From: Gammaproteobacteria bacterium
Lineage (GTDB): Bacteria > Pseudomonadota > Gammaproteobacteria > HK1
Length of the DNA stretch: 14,145 nucleotides
Direction of reading: 5' to 3'
Assembly (NCBI GenBank): GCA_020444775.1
Contig: JAGRHX010000642.1
Coordinates: 1-14,145 of the forward strand
Part shown: piece after piece, positions 1-6,094 of the stretch
Position numbering within the stretch: position 1 is the stretch's first letter
Layout: every line of letters begins with the position of its first letter
Translations under genes and position numbers: made by a program
Notes under the pieces: generated by a model
Databases searched by the model: none
Told to the model about the DNA's origin: nothing
The model's input: the letters and a program-made list of their open reading frames with translations, nothing else

Positions 1-2
1 AC

Positions 3-653
3 GTGCGGATCGTCGCCGCCACCCATCAACCCCTGCAGCAGCTGGTGGCGGATGGGCGCTTTCGCATGGACCTTTACTATCGCTTGCACGTGATCGAGCT
101 GCGCGCACCGGCGTTGCGCGAGCGTGGCACCGATATCGAGCGTCTGGCCGAGCGCTTCATCGATGAGTTCGCGCGCCGCTACCGGCGACCGCACCCCGGA
201 TTGACAGGCTGTGCGCGGCAGGCGTTGCGCAGCCACCCATGGCCGGGCAACGTCCGCGAGCTGCGCAATCGGATCGAGCAGGCGGTGCTGTTGTGCGACG
301 GGCCGGACATCGATGCGGCGGCCCTGGCCCTGGGCGGAGTCCTGGCCGGCAGCGCCCGGGCCGAACGGACGCTGCCGGCAGCGTCGCCCGGCGGTGCTGT
401 GGTTGCCACGGGGACGATGCCCGCGGGCGGCGGCGCCATGCTCGGCGAGACCGGGTTCGCTCACTCCGTTGCCCTGCGCATGCCGGCCGAGGGCGTGACC
501 CTGAACGAGATGGAGCAGGCGCTGGTCGCGGAGGCGATGAAGCGCGCGGACGGCAACATCACCCGCGCCGCGGCGCTGCTCGGTATCAGTCGCGATCAAA
601 TGCGATATCGAGTCGACAAGCTCGACCCGGCGCGTCGCACGGAGCAGGGCTGA
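3..653 (+). CDS. Sigma-54-dependent transcriptional activator (enhancer-binding protein), C-terminal part, 5' truncated by window edge
   Basis: This is the 3' part of a bacterial enhancer-binding protein, which uses ATP hydrolysis to open sigma-54 promoters. The reading frame is open through base 1, so the GTG at 3 is only the first complete codon. Numbering from there, the AAA+ domain appears from sensor I (VRIVAATH, 1-8) through the arginine-finger stretch FRMDLYYRL (20-28), LRERGTDI (38-45) and sensor II WPGNVREL (80-87). A Gly/Ala-rich linker (about 105-160) leads to a Fis-type helix-turn-helix (NITRAAALLGIS, from about 185). Walker A, Walker B, the GAFTGA loop and any N-terminal sensory domain lie outside the window, so neither the signal nor sigma-54 contact can be verified. 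The stop is one base before the next gene's ATG, so the regulator is probably co-transcribed with a glycosyltransferase. The sigma-54 promoter at 2899-2914 is the obvious candidate target. Confidence 0.93.
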   Translation: MRIVAATHQPLQQLVADGRFRMDLYYRLHVIELRAPALRERGTDIERLAERFIDEFARRYRRPHPGLTGCARQALRSHPWPGNVRELRNRIEQAVLLCDGPDIDAAALALGGVLAGSARAERTLPAASPGGAVVATGTMPAGGGAMLGETGFAHSVALRMPAEGVTLNEMEQALVAEAMKRADGNITRAAALLGISRDQMRYRVDKLDPARRTEQG

Positions 654-654
654 G

Positions 655-1752
655 ATGTCCGCTTCAGACGCTGCCAGACGTATCGCCTTGTGTGCCACCG
701 GTAAGAGCGGTCTGGGCCACCTGCGGCGACTGACCAACATCGCCCTGCAGCTGCGCAAGCAGCGGCCCACCCTGCATCTGGACCTGTACACCAACGCCGA
801 GCCGGCAGCGCTGTCGACTGACGAGCTCGGCTTGTTCGCGGCGGTGCGGCTGTGCGAGCGATCAGAGATGGCCGCTCGACTGGTCGCCGAGGAGCACGAG
901 CTGGTGTTGGTGGACACCGCGGTGCTACCCGGGCTGGAGCAGGTCCGCGGACGCTTGTGTCTGGTGCTGCGTGAAACCATCGAGTCACGTCTGCACGAGT
1001 TCAGGCTCGGCGCGGGGCGGCGCTGGGATCTGGTCCTGCTGCCGAATCCGCCAGCCACCTTCGACCCGCCCGCCGAGCTGCTCGGCGCGCAGCGGCTCGA
1101 GAGCGTGGGCTGGATCTATCGTGCCCCCGAAGATGGTGATGCGGGCGCGGTTCACTCGGCCGCCGGCGGCTTACGCGGACGGTTGGGACTCGCTATGGAC
1201 ATGCCGTTGTTGTTGATCGCCTGTGGCGGTGGTGGCAACGCGATCACGGCTGATCGATTCGCAGCGCTGGTCGATCCCCTGATCCAGCGCACCCGCGGAC
1301 TGATGCAACGGCGTTTCGAGGCGGTGCTGGCTTGCGGTCCGCGGGCGGCACCGCCGCTGGCGCAGGTGGATGCGAGCCTGACTCCCGGTGCGGACTTGAA
1401 CCGCTGGTTCGCCGAAGCCGATGCCGTCATCAGCACCACTGGTTACAACTCGGCGCTGGAGCTCGCGCTGCTGGACGTGCCGGCCGTGCTGGTGCCCATC
1501 AATCGCAGCCTGGACGACCAACGTCGACGGGCCGCCGAGCTGGCCAAGGTGGTCGGCGCCATGCTCGAGCCCGACTCGGTCGACAGCGTCGCCGCCTGGC
1601 TCGCGGTGGTGCTCGACCAGGGCCGCCGCCGCTCACCCCTGGACCTCGGCGGCTCGGGGGCACTGCGCGCCGCTCGAAGTCTGCTGGCGTTGCTGGACTC
1701 GTCGAGTGGCGACGTGCGATCGCATGACGCTGGCGAGAGACGCCGACAGTGA
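655..1752 (+). CDS. MurG/COG4671-like GT-B glycosyltransferase
   Basis: The predicted 365-aa protein resembles the MurG-like 'predicted glycosyltransferase' group (GT-B fold), which moves a sugar from a nucleotide donor to an acceptor, usually at the cytoplasmic membrane face. The N-terminal strand and glycine loop read CATGKSGLGHLRR (13-25). The C-terminal half has a glycine-rich strand (IACGGGGN) and the donor-pocket signature ISTTGYNSALELAL with G263-Y264-N265, as in MurG-type enzymes. There is no signal peptide or membrane segment. The ATG at 655 follows the upstream stop by one base, and GGAG lies at 641-644. The stop overlaps the next start by four bases (GTGA). It is a distant paralogue of the glycosyltransferase half of the gene at 3030, sharing GLGHLRR and GYN. 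Donor and acceptor cannot be predicted. Confidence 0.85.
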   Translation: MSASDAARRIALCATGKSGLGHLRRLTNIALQLRKQRPTLHLDLYTNAEPAALSTDELGLFAAVRLCERSEMAARLVAEEHELVLVDTAVLPGLEQVRGRLCLVLRETIESRLHEFRLGAGRRWDLVLLPNPPATFDPPAELLGAQRLESVGWIYRAPEDGDAGAVHSAAGGLRGRLGLAMDMPLLLIACGGGGNAITADRFAALVDPLIQRTRGLMQRRFEAVLACGPRAAPPLAQVDASLTPGADLNRWFAEADAVISTTGYNSALELALLDVPAVLVPINRSLDDQRRRAAELAKVVGAMLEPDSVDSVAAWLAVVLDQGRRRSPLDLGGSGALRAARSLLALLDSSSGDVRSHDAGERRRQ

Positions 1753-2675
1753 GCGATCCATCGGCACCGGAGGCGCTCGATCGGATCGTCATCAACCCGC
1801 GGGTCTGGCGCCAGGGCGATCGAGGCTACAAGCAGGTGCGTGATGCCGCCGAGGCAGCTCGGCTGGTGGCGCGCGCCGAGGCGCTGCGCGCCACCGGTGT
1901 AGCGACGCCGCGGCTGGATTATCGGCCGAGCCTGCAGGCGCTGGAGTTTGCCTGGCTGCAGGGCCCGTCCGCGCGCGAGACCCTGCTCTTGACCTGTGGC
2001 GACGATGCTCCGGCTGATGTGCTGCTCGGCGTGGGCGCGCGGCTGCGAGCGATGTTCGCGCCACTGGTCGCGATCCATCGTCTGCGGTCGGTCGACACGG
2101 CGCTGCTGGCGCTCGCCGCGCACGATCCCTTCGAACGTATCCGACCACGCTTGTGCGCCGACTGCGCGCGCCGACCGCAGTCGACCGCAACCGGCGCGCC
2201 AGCCCGCGATGCCTGGTCGCGCCGCATCGTTGAGCACTACCAGCGGCTCCTGGGCTGCACCGAGCCGGTATCGGCTCGATGCCTGGTGCACGGTGACTTC
2301 CATGTCGGGCAGCTGATCATGGTCGAGCCGGGGGCCGTGCCCTGGCTTGTCGATCTGGAGGCCATGGCGCTCGGCGAGCCGGAAGCCGACCTCGGTAACT
2401 TCGCTGCCCATCTGCTGTCCACCCCCGGGCTTGCTGCGCCGGTGGGCTGGAACACGCGACGCTCGCCGTCGCGAGCGCCGCGCTCGGTGCTCGCGCACTG
2501 CCGTGCCGTCGTCGAGCTGATCGTCACGGCCTATGTGGCGAGCGGTGGCGAGCGTCCACGCGCCGGGCGTCTGTACCGACACCTGCGGATTGCACTGCTG
2601 CGGCGCGCGCTCAAATCGCACGAACGCGGACAGGATGATGCGCACGCGGTGTTGATGCTGAGCGAGCACCTCTGA
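1749..2675 (+). CDS. APH-fold (aminoglycoside phosphotransferase family) small-molecule kinase
   Basis: The predicted 308-aa protein has the APH/choline-kinase fold. The catalytic loop is LVHGDFHVGQ, with H181, D183 as likely catalytic base and Q188 in the usual Asn position. The metal-binding aspartate is D202 in LVDLEA. A short N-lobe carries a plausible ATP lysine in GYKQVRD. Despite the family name, members include sugar kinases such as NahK and AmgK, so given the glycosyltransferase context a sugar or glycan phosphotransferase is more plausible than antibiotic resistance (inference). The start is GTG at 1749, overlapping the upstream TGA by four bases, with GAGAGA at 1735-1740. Unlike the kinases at 9171 and 12077 it has no long N-terminal extension. 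It is the last gene before the 354-base control region, so it may end the first transcription unit. Confidence 0.83.
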   Translation: MSDPSAPEALDRIVINPRVWRQGDRGYKQVRDAAEAARLVARAEALRATGVATPRLDYRPSLQALEFAWLQGPSARETLLLTCGDDAPADVLLGVGARLRAMFAPLVAIHRLRSVDTALLALAAHDPFERIRPRLCADCARRPQSTATGAPARDAWSRRIVEHYQRLLGCTEPVSARCLVHGDFHVGQLIMVEPGAVPWLVDLEAMALGEPEADLGNFAAHLLSTPGLAAPVGWNTRRSPSRAPRSVLAHCRAVVELIVTAYVASGGERPRAGRLYRHLRIALLRRALKSHERGQDDAHAVLMLSEHL

Positions 2676-2693
2676 TCCGACCCTCCTGGTAGC

Positions 2694-2709
2694 GCGCCGC
2701 TCCCGGCGC
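2694..2709 (+). terminator. Possible weak hairpin after the kinase gene
   Basis: GCGCC (2694-2698) can pair with GGCGC (2705-2709) around a six-base loop, 18 nt after the TGA at 2673-2675. The stem is only 5 bp and is followed by CGTTCTA rather than a run of T. It may attenuate transcription from the upstream unit, but it is equally likely to be chance in GC-rich DNA. Confidence 0.2.
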
Positions 2710-2786
2710 CGTTCTATAGCCGCGACGCCGGCCTGAATCCGCGCGCATCGACCCTGGCAGGTCGCGCATGCGCCTGGTGTGTGCAT

Positions 2787-2804
2787 GCGTGGAATTTTCC
2801 CCAC
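2787..2804. promoter_or_regulatory. Putative upstream activator site 1 (GGAATTTTCC dyad)
   Basis: The dyad core GGAATTTTCC occupies 2791-2800, centred at 2795.5, and six of nine base pairs across 2787-2804 are symmetric. It lies about 130 bp upstream of the start site predicted from the sigma-54 promoter, within the usual range for enhancer-binding protein sites. Assigning it to the activator encoded at positions 3-653 is inference from proximity and family. Confidence 0.5.
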
Positions 2805-2837
2805 CCGGCGTGGCTGGTGACCGGGGAATGTTCCACG
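2788..2837. repeat. 15-nt imperfect inverted repeat (arms 2788-2802 and 2823-2837)
   Basis: The left arm CGTGGAATTTTCCCC and the right arm GGGGAATGTTCCACG are reverse complements at 13 of 15 positions, with a 20-base spacer. Each arm contains its own dyad, GGAA-TT-TTCC and GGAA-TG-TTCC, with centres 34 bp apart, close to three helical turns. Nested symmetry of this sort fits a paired protein-binding site better than a terminator, since it lacks a T-tract and sits upstream of a promoter. Confidence 0.7.
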
Positions 2838-2838
2838 G
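2821..2838. promoter_or_regulatory. Putative upstream activator site 2 (GGAATGTTCC dyad)
   Basis: The core GGAATGTTCC at 2825-2834 is flanked by CCG and CGG, giving symmetry at seven of nine pairs around 2829.5. Its centre is about 96 bp upstream of the predicted start site and 34 bp from site 1. Two similar dyads near -96 and -130 resemble the tandem enhancer sites on which Fis-type activators of the NtrC class oligomerise. Confidence 0.5.
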
Positions 2839-2856
2839 CCTGCCGAAGGCGCGCTG

Positions 2857-2869
2857 TAAGTCATTGATT
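2857..2869 (-). promoter_or_regulatory. Putative IHF-binding site
   Basis: Read on the minus strand, these 13 bases are AATCAATGACTTA, which matches every defined position of the IHF consensus WATCAANNNNTTR. The box sits in a locally AT-richer patch between the paired dyads and the -24 element, at about -62 from the predicted start site. IHF commonly bends DNA at that position to bring an activator to sigma-54 polymerase. Confidence 0.55.
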
Positions 2870-2898
2870 GATGGCTGACGTCGTGCCTGACTCGGAGC

Positions 2899-2914
2899 TG
2901 GCATCCGGTTTGCT
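2899..2914 (+). promoter_or_regulatory. Sigma-54 (RpoN) -24/-12 promoter
   Basis: The sequence TGGCATCCGGTTTGCT matches the sigma-54 consensus TGGCACG-N4-TTGCW at 10 of 12 defined positions. The invariant GG (2900-2901) and GC (2912-2913) are separated by exactly 10 bases. Transcription would start near 2925, leaving roughly 105 nt of leader before the ATG at 3030. Support comes from three independent signals: the match itself, the dyads and IHF box at the expected distances upstream, and an activator gene of the right class two genes away. It would drive the seven-gene export operon. Confidence 0.68.
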
Positions 2915-3029
2915 CAAAGGCTCTGGTACCGATGACCGAGTCGCGCATCGAGCGACTCGAGCAGGGACTGTGAGTGAGCGTGGCCCTTGTGCGCTCGGCC
3001 AGGACGAACCGGACAGCGACGACAGCACG

Positions 3030-4652
3030 ATGTCAGCACATGTATTGGTGGTCGAGGACCAGCCGACCTTCGCGGCCAACCTGCAGCGCTATCTGAGCTC
3101 GCTCGGATACCAGGTGCAGGTGGTGGCGACGGCCCGAGACGCTTGCGCCGCGCTCGAGGCGACCCGCTTCGACGTGGTCTGTCTGGACGTGCGGCTGCCG
3201 GATCGTGATGGTCTGGAGATGCTCGCCGAGCTGCGTGGCTACCTGCCAGACTTGCGTGTGGTGGTCATGAGCGGTGAGGACGATGCGCACAATCGGGCGC
3301 GCGCTCAGCGTCTGTGCGCGGACGCGTTCCTGTGCAAGCCCTTCGCCCTGCGTGGCTTGAAGACCCTGCTAGAGCAGATCACCGGGATCAGCACCAGCAC
3401 CCTGGGTACCCACAAGCGCATGGGCAGCCGACCTGACGGACCCGCCAGCAAGACCGTGGTCATGTACTCGCACGACGGCTTCGGTCTCGGCCATCTACGT
3501 CGGCATATCAACATCGCCAGCCGTCTGGTGAATGAGCTACATGACGTGAACGTGTTGCTGCTGGTCGGCTGTCCGGTCGGGGAGATGTTCGACCTGCCGC
3601 CCGGGGTCGATTTCGTCAAGCTACCATCGATCGTCAAGGCAGCGACCAACACCTGGGTCCCCAGCCGATTGCGCTTGACGCCGGAGTCGGCCGGCGAGCT
3701 ACGCGCGCGACTGATCCAACGCACGGTGGAGCTCACCGAGCCGCGTGTGCTGCTGGTCGACCATCTGCCCGCGGGCGCCTGGAACGAGCTGTTGCCGACC
3801 CTGCGCATGCTGCGTGGCATGGCCGACGGGCCGAAGGTGGTCCTGGGCTTGCGAGACATCCTCGATTCTCCGGCCGTGGTGCGACGGACCTGGCAGGAGC
3901 AGGGGCTCTACGAGGTGGTGCGCAGCTACTACGACGCGGTGTTGGTCTATGGGCGCGAGGAGGTGTTCGATACCGCGCGCGCCTATGGCTTCGATCGCCT
4001 GATGCCGGTATCGGTTCGCTACTGTGGCTACGTGCGTGGTGAGCTGGGCGCCACCAGTGCGGCGCAGCCGGCGACGCGCGAAGACCAGCCCGCCATCGTG
4101 GTCACCGCGGGTGGCGGCCGCGACGCCTTCGAGATGATGACGCTGACCCTGGACGCGCTGCGTTGTCTGGGGCCCGAGCGCTGTCCTGCGACCTTGATGG
4201 TCACCGGGCCGCTGATGGCGAGCGCCGAACGCAAGGCGCTGCTACAGCGCGTGGCCGGCTTGCCGGTGGAGCTGATCGCTTCGACGCCGGACCTGCTGGC
4301 GCGTATGGATGCGGCCGAGCTGGTGGTCACCATGGCCGGCTACAACACGATCATGGAATGCGTGGCGTTGGGCAAACGCATCCTGACCATCCCTCGCCGA
4401 GGTCCAAGTCAGGAGCAACGCACCCGCGCCCGTGTCCTGCACCAGCTGGAGCTGGTGCGCAGCGTCGACCCCGACGACACCAATCCCACATCACTTGCCG
4501 AGGCGATCCTAGAGGCGCTCGCCTGGCAGCCGGCGAGGCCGCAGATGATCGGGCGTAACGGCGTTCACGACGCGGCCGCGGCGCTGTGTCGGTTCGGACG
4601 CCTGGACCAGAACCAATCGGAGCGATTGCAGATGGGAGGCATCCCCGCATGA
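3030..4652 (+). CDS. Receiver domain-glycosyltransferase fusion protein
   Basis: The predicted 540-aa protein joins a complete CheY-like receiver (about 1-118) to a MurG/COG4671-like GT-B glycosyltransferase (about 141-535). The receiver has the acidic pair E9-D10, phospho-acceptor D53 in CLDVRLPDRDG, S81 in VVMSGE and K103 in LCKPF, so it should be phosphorylatable. After a polar linker, the enzyme half opens with VVMYSHDGFGLGHLRR (GLGHLRR at 152-158) and has the donor-site motif TMAGYNTIMEC (G437-Y438-N439) near its C-terminus. There is no DNA-binding domain, so the expected output is control of the enzyme itself (inference). The ATG at 3030 opens exactly at the receiver. In-frame starts upstream (TTG 2868, ATG 2871, GTG 2970) are less likely because the first two precede the sigma-54 start site and codon composition changes, although no start here has a good ribosome site. 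The stop overlaps the next ATG (ATGA). Confidence 0.87.
   Translation: MSAHVLVVEDQPTFAANLQRYLSSLGYQVQVVATARDACAALEATRFDVVCLDVRLPDRDGLEMLAELRGYLPDLRVVVMSGEDDAHNRARAQRLCADAFLCKPFALRGLKTLLEQITGISTSTLGTHKRMGSRPDGPASKTVVMYSHDGFGLGHLRRHINIASRLVNELHDVNVLLLVGCPVGEMFDLPPGVDFVKLPSIVKAATNTWVPSRLRLTPESAGELRARLIQRTVELTEPRVLLVDHLPAGAWNELLPTLRMLRGMADGPKVVLGLRDILDSPAVVRRTWQEQGLYEVVRSYYDAVLVYGREEVFDTARAYGFDRLMPVSVRYCGYVRGELGATSAAQPATREDQPAIVVTAGGGRDAFEMMTLTLDALRCLGPERCPATLMVTGPLMASAERKALLQRVAGLPVELIASTPDLLARMDAAELVVTMAGYNTIMECVALGKRILTIPRRGPSQEQRTRARVLHQLELVRSVDPDDTNPTSLAEAILEALAWQPARPQMIGRNGVHDAAAALCRFGRLDQNQSERLQMGGIPA
4634..4639 (+). promoter_or_regulatory. Ribosome binding site deciding the GT4 start at 4649
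   Basis: GGGAGG ends nine bases before the ATG at 4649. It favours that start over the in-frame ATG at 4586, which would run 67 bases into the previous gene. Confidence 0.65.
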
Positions 4653-6094
4653 GCGGAAACACTTTCACCCGATCCACAGGGGCAGGGCACGGCCAGGGTA
4701 ACGGCCAGTCAGATCTCACGGCGCAACACGGTCGCCCGCTCGCGGATGGCCTGCGTGTGGGCTACGTGCTGAAGCGATTCCCACGCCTGTCCGAGACCTT
4801 CATCCTCAACGAGATGCTCGCCCTGGAGCGGCTCGGCGCACGGGTCGAGGTGTTCTCCCTGCAGCGTCCGCCACAGGAACCGACGCACGAGCTGCTCGAT
4901 GCGCTGCGCGCGCCGGTCCTGTATCTGCCCGGACGTGAATCGCTGGACGGTCTGATGGTCCGGGAGCGAGGTGGCGACCAGGAACTGCGGAAGCGGCCGC
5001 TTGCCGAGATGCTGCAGGGCGCCGAGCCGAACGGCGGCCTGCTGGACACGCTGTTCGCCGGCAAGAGTGAGCAGGATCGTCTGCATCTGTGTCAGCAGGC
5101 CATGGCGCTCGCGCTGTTGGCCACGACACGCGGTATCTCGCATCTGCACGCGCATTTCGCCTCGAATGCGACCAGCGTGGCGATGCTGGCATCGCGGCTG
5201 AGCGACATCGGTTTCTCCTTCACCGCGCACGCCCGAGACATCTACCACTGCTATGTCGATGCTCGCACCGACCGGGCGGTGCGCAAGCTGAAGCTCGACG
5301 CCGCTGATTTCGTGGTGACCGTGAATGATTACAACGCCGCGCACCTGAGCACCATTGCCGGCGCCGATGCGCGTATCCACCGCATCTACAATGGTATCGA
5401 TCTGCAACGTCTGACGATGCGCGCCGAGCCTCCAGATTCCGAGCCGCAGCGGATCATGGGTATCGGTCGTCTGGTGCCGAAGAAGGGCTTCGATACCTTG
5501 TTGGAAGCATGCGCCGGATTGCGTGACCAGGGCTTCCGTTTCGTCTGTGAGATTGTCGGCGATGGCCCGGAGCGTGAGGCTCTGCAGGCTCGCATCGAGG
5601 CGTTGCGTCTGGCCGAGCAGGTGCGGTTGCACGGTGCCCTGCCGCAAGAGCGCACCCTGGCCCTGCTGGCGCGCGCCGATGTGCTGGCGCTGCCCGCGCG
5701 GATCACCGACAGTGGTGACCGTGACGCCTTGCCCACCGTGTTGCTGGAGGCCCTGGCACTCGGCGTGCCGGTAGTGTCCACCGACGTCTGTGGCATACCG
5801 GAGATCGTCGATCACGAGCGCTGTGGTCTGCTGGTGTCACAGGACGACCCACGAGCGCTGGCCGCGGCGCTGCAACGGATCCTGACCACACCCGAGCTGG
5901 CCGGGGAGCTGGCGCGTGCGGGACGCGCTCGGGCTTGCAGTGAGTTCGACCTGCAGCGCAATGCCGCCGATCTCCTCGGGCGTGTCGCTGACAGCGTGCG
6001 GGCCAGACGCGGCGGGCAACAGCCGGGCCAGACCTTCGGCCAGCGGCCAGCGATCAGGGAGGCGAGCGATGCATATCGCATACGTGCTCGCTGA
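4649..6094 (+). CDS. GT4-family glycosyltransferase (WcaL-like)
   Basis: The predicted 481-aa cytoplasmic GT-B enzyme resembles the colanic-acid WcaL-type branch of family GT4, which adds a sugar from a nucleotide donor to a growing lipid-linked or surface glycan. After a low-complexity Gly/Gln-rich stretch (about 1-34), the N-lobe reads VGYVLKRFPRLSETFILNEM, typical of this branch. HAHFASNATSVAM and FTAHARDIY follow, then the interdomain stretch RIYNGID and the C-lobe opening IGRLVPKKGFDTL. The donor motif is GDRDALPTVLLEALA, with Asp rather than Glu at the first acidic position of E-x7-E, a substitution I recall as common in this branch. CGIPEIV follows. The ATG at 4649 overlaps the upstream TGA and has a good ribosome site. 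The 3' end overlaps the next gene by 26 bases. The sugar transferred is unknown. Confidence 0.88.
   Translation: MSGNTFTRSTGAGHGQGNGQSDLTAQHGRPLADGLRVGYVLKRFPRLSETFILNEMLALERLGARVEVFSLQRPPQEPTHELLDALRAPVLYLPGRESLDGLMVRERGGDQELRKRPLAEMLQGAEPNGGLLDTLFAGKSEQDRLHLCQQAMALALLATTRGISHLHAHFASNATSVAMLASRLSDIGFSFTAHARDIYHCYVDARTDRAVRKLKLDAADFVVTVNDYNAAHLSTIAGADARIHRIYNGIDLQRLTMRAEPPDSEPQRIMGIGRLVPKKGFDTLLEACAGLRDQGFRFVCEIVGDGPEREALQARIEALRLAEQVRLHGALPQERTLALLARADVLALPARITDSGDRDALPTVLLEALALGVPVVSTDVCGIPEIVDHERCGLLVSQDDPRALAAALQRILTTPELAGELARAGRARACSEFDLQRNAADLLGRVADSVRARRGGQQPGQTFGQRPAIREASDAYRIRAR
6056..6062 (+). promoter_or_regulatory. Strong ribosome binding site inside the preceding gene
   Basis: AGGGAGG lies six bases before the ATG at 6069. 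It selects that codon over any start further upstream in the long open frame back to 5916, and it indicates translation beginning within the tail of the previous coding region. Confidence 0.75.

Larger units (their letters stand above)
2676..3029. other. 354-base intergenic control region
   Basis: This is the only long stretch without a convincing gene. From left to right it holds a weak hairpin just after the kinase stop, a direct repeat of GCATGCG (2766-2772 and 2783-2789), two GGAA-N2-TTCC dyads, an IHF-consensus box, a sigma-54 promoter and a leader of about 105 nt. The frame of the downstream gene stays open back to a TTG at 2868. However, in the first 36 or so codons of that extension only about half of the third positions are G or C, against over 80 percent after 3030. 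The extension also has no recognisable domain and would overlap the IHF box and the promoter. I therefore treat it as non-coding. Confidence 0.7.

Noticed and set aside
1749..2675. Aminoglycoside-resistance gene
   Set aside because: Only fold-level motifs are shared; the gene is embedded among glycosyltransferases with no mobile-element context.
2712..2718. TTCTATA as a -10 element of a sigma-70 promoter
   Set aside because: No acceptable -35 hexamer lies 16-18 bases upstream, and the surrounding sequence is very GC-rich.
2766..2789. Direct repeat GCATGCG (2766-2772, 2783-2789) as an operator
   Set aside because: Only 7 nt, self-palindromic core, and likely to arise by chance; it merely adjoins the stronger dyad pair.
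1443..2948. 501-codon open frame on the minus strand
   Set aside because: It spans the antisense of two well-supported genes and the control region and shows no domain or hydrophobic pattern; a shadow of codon bias.
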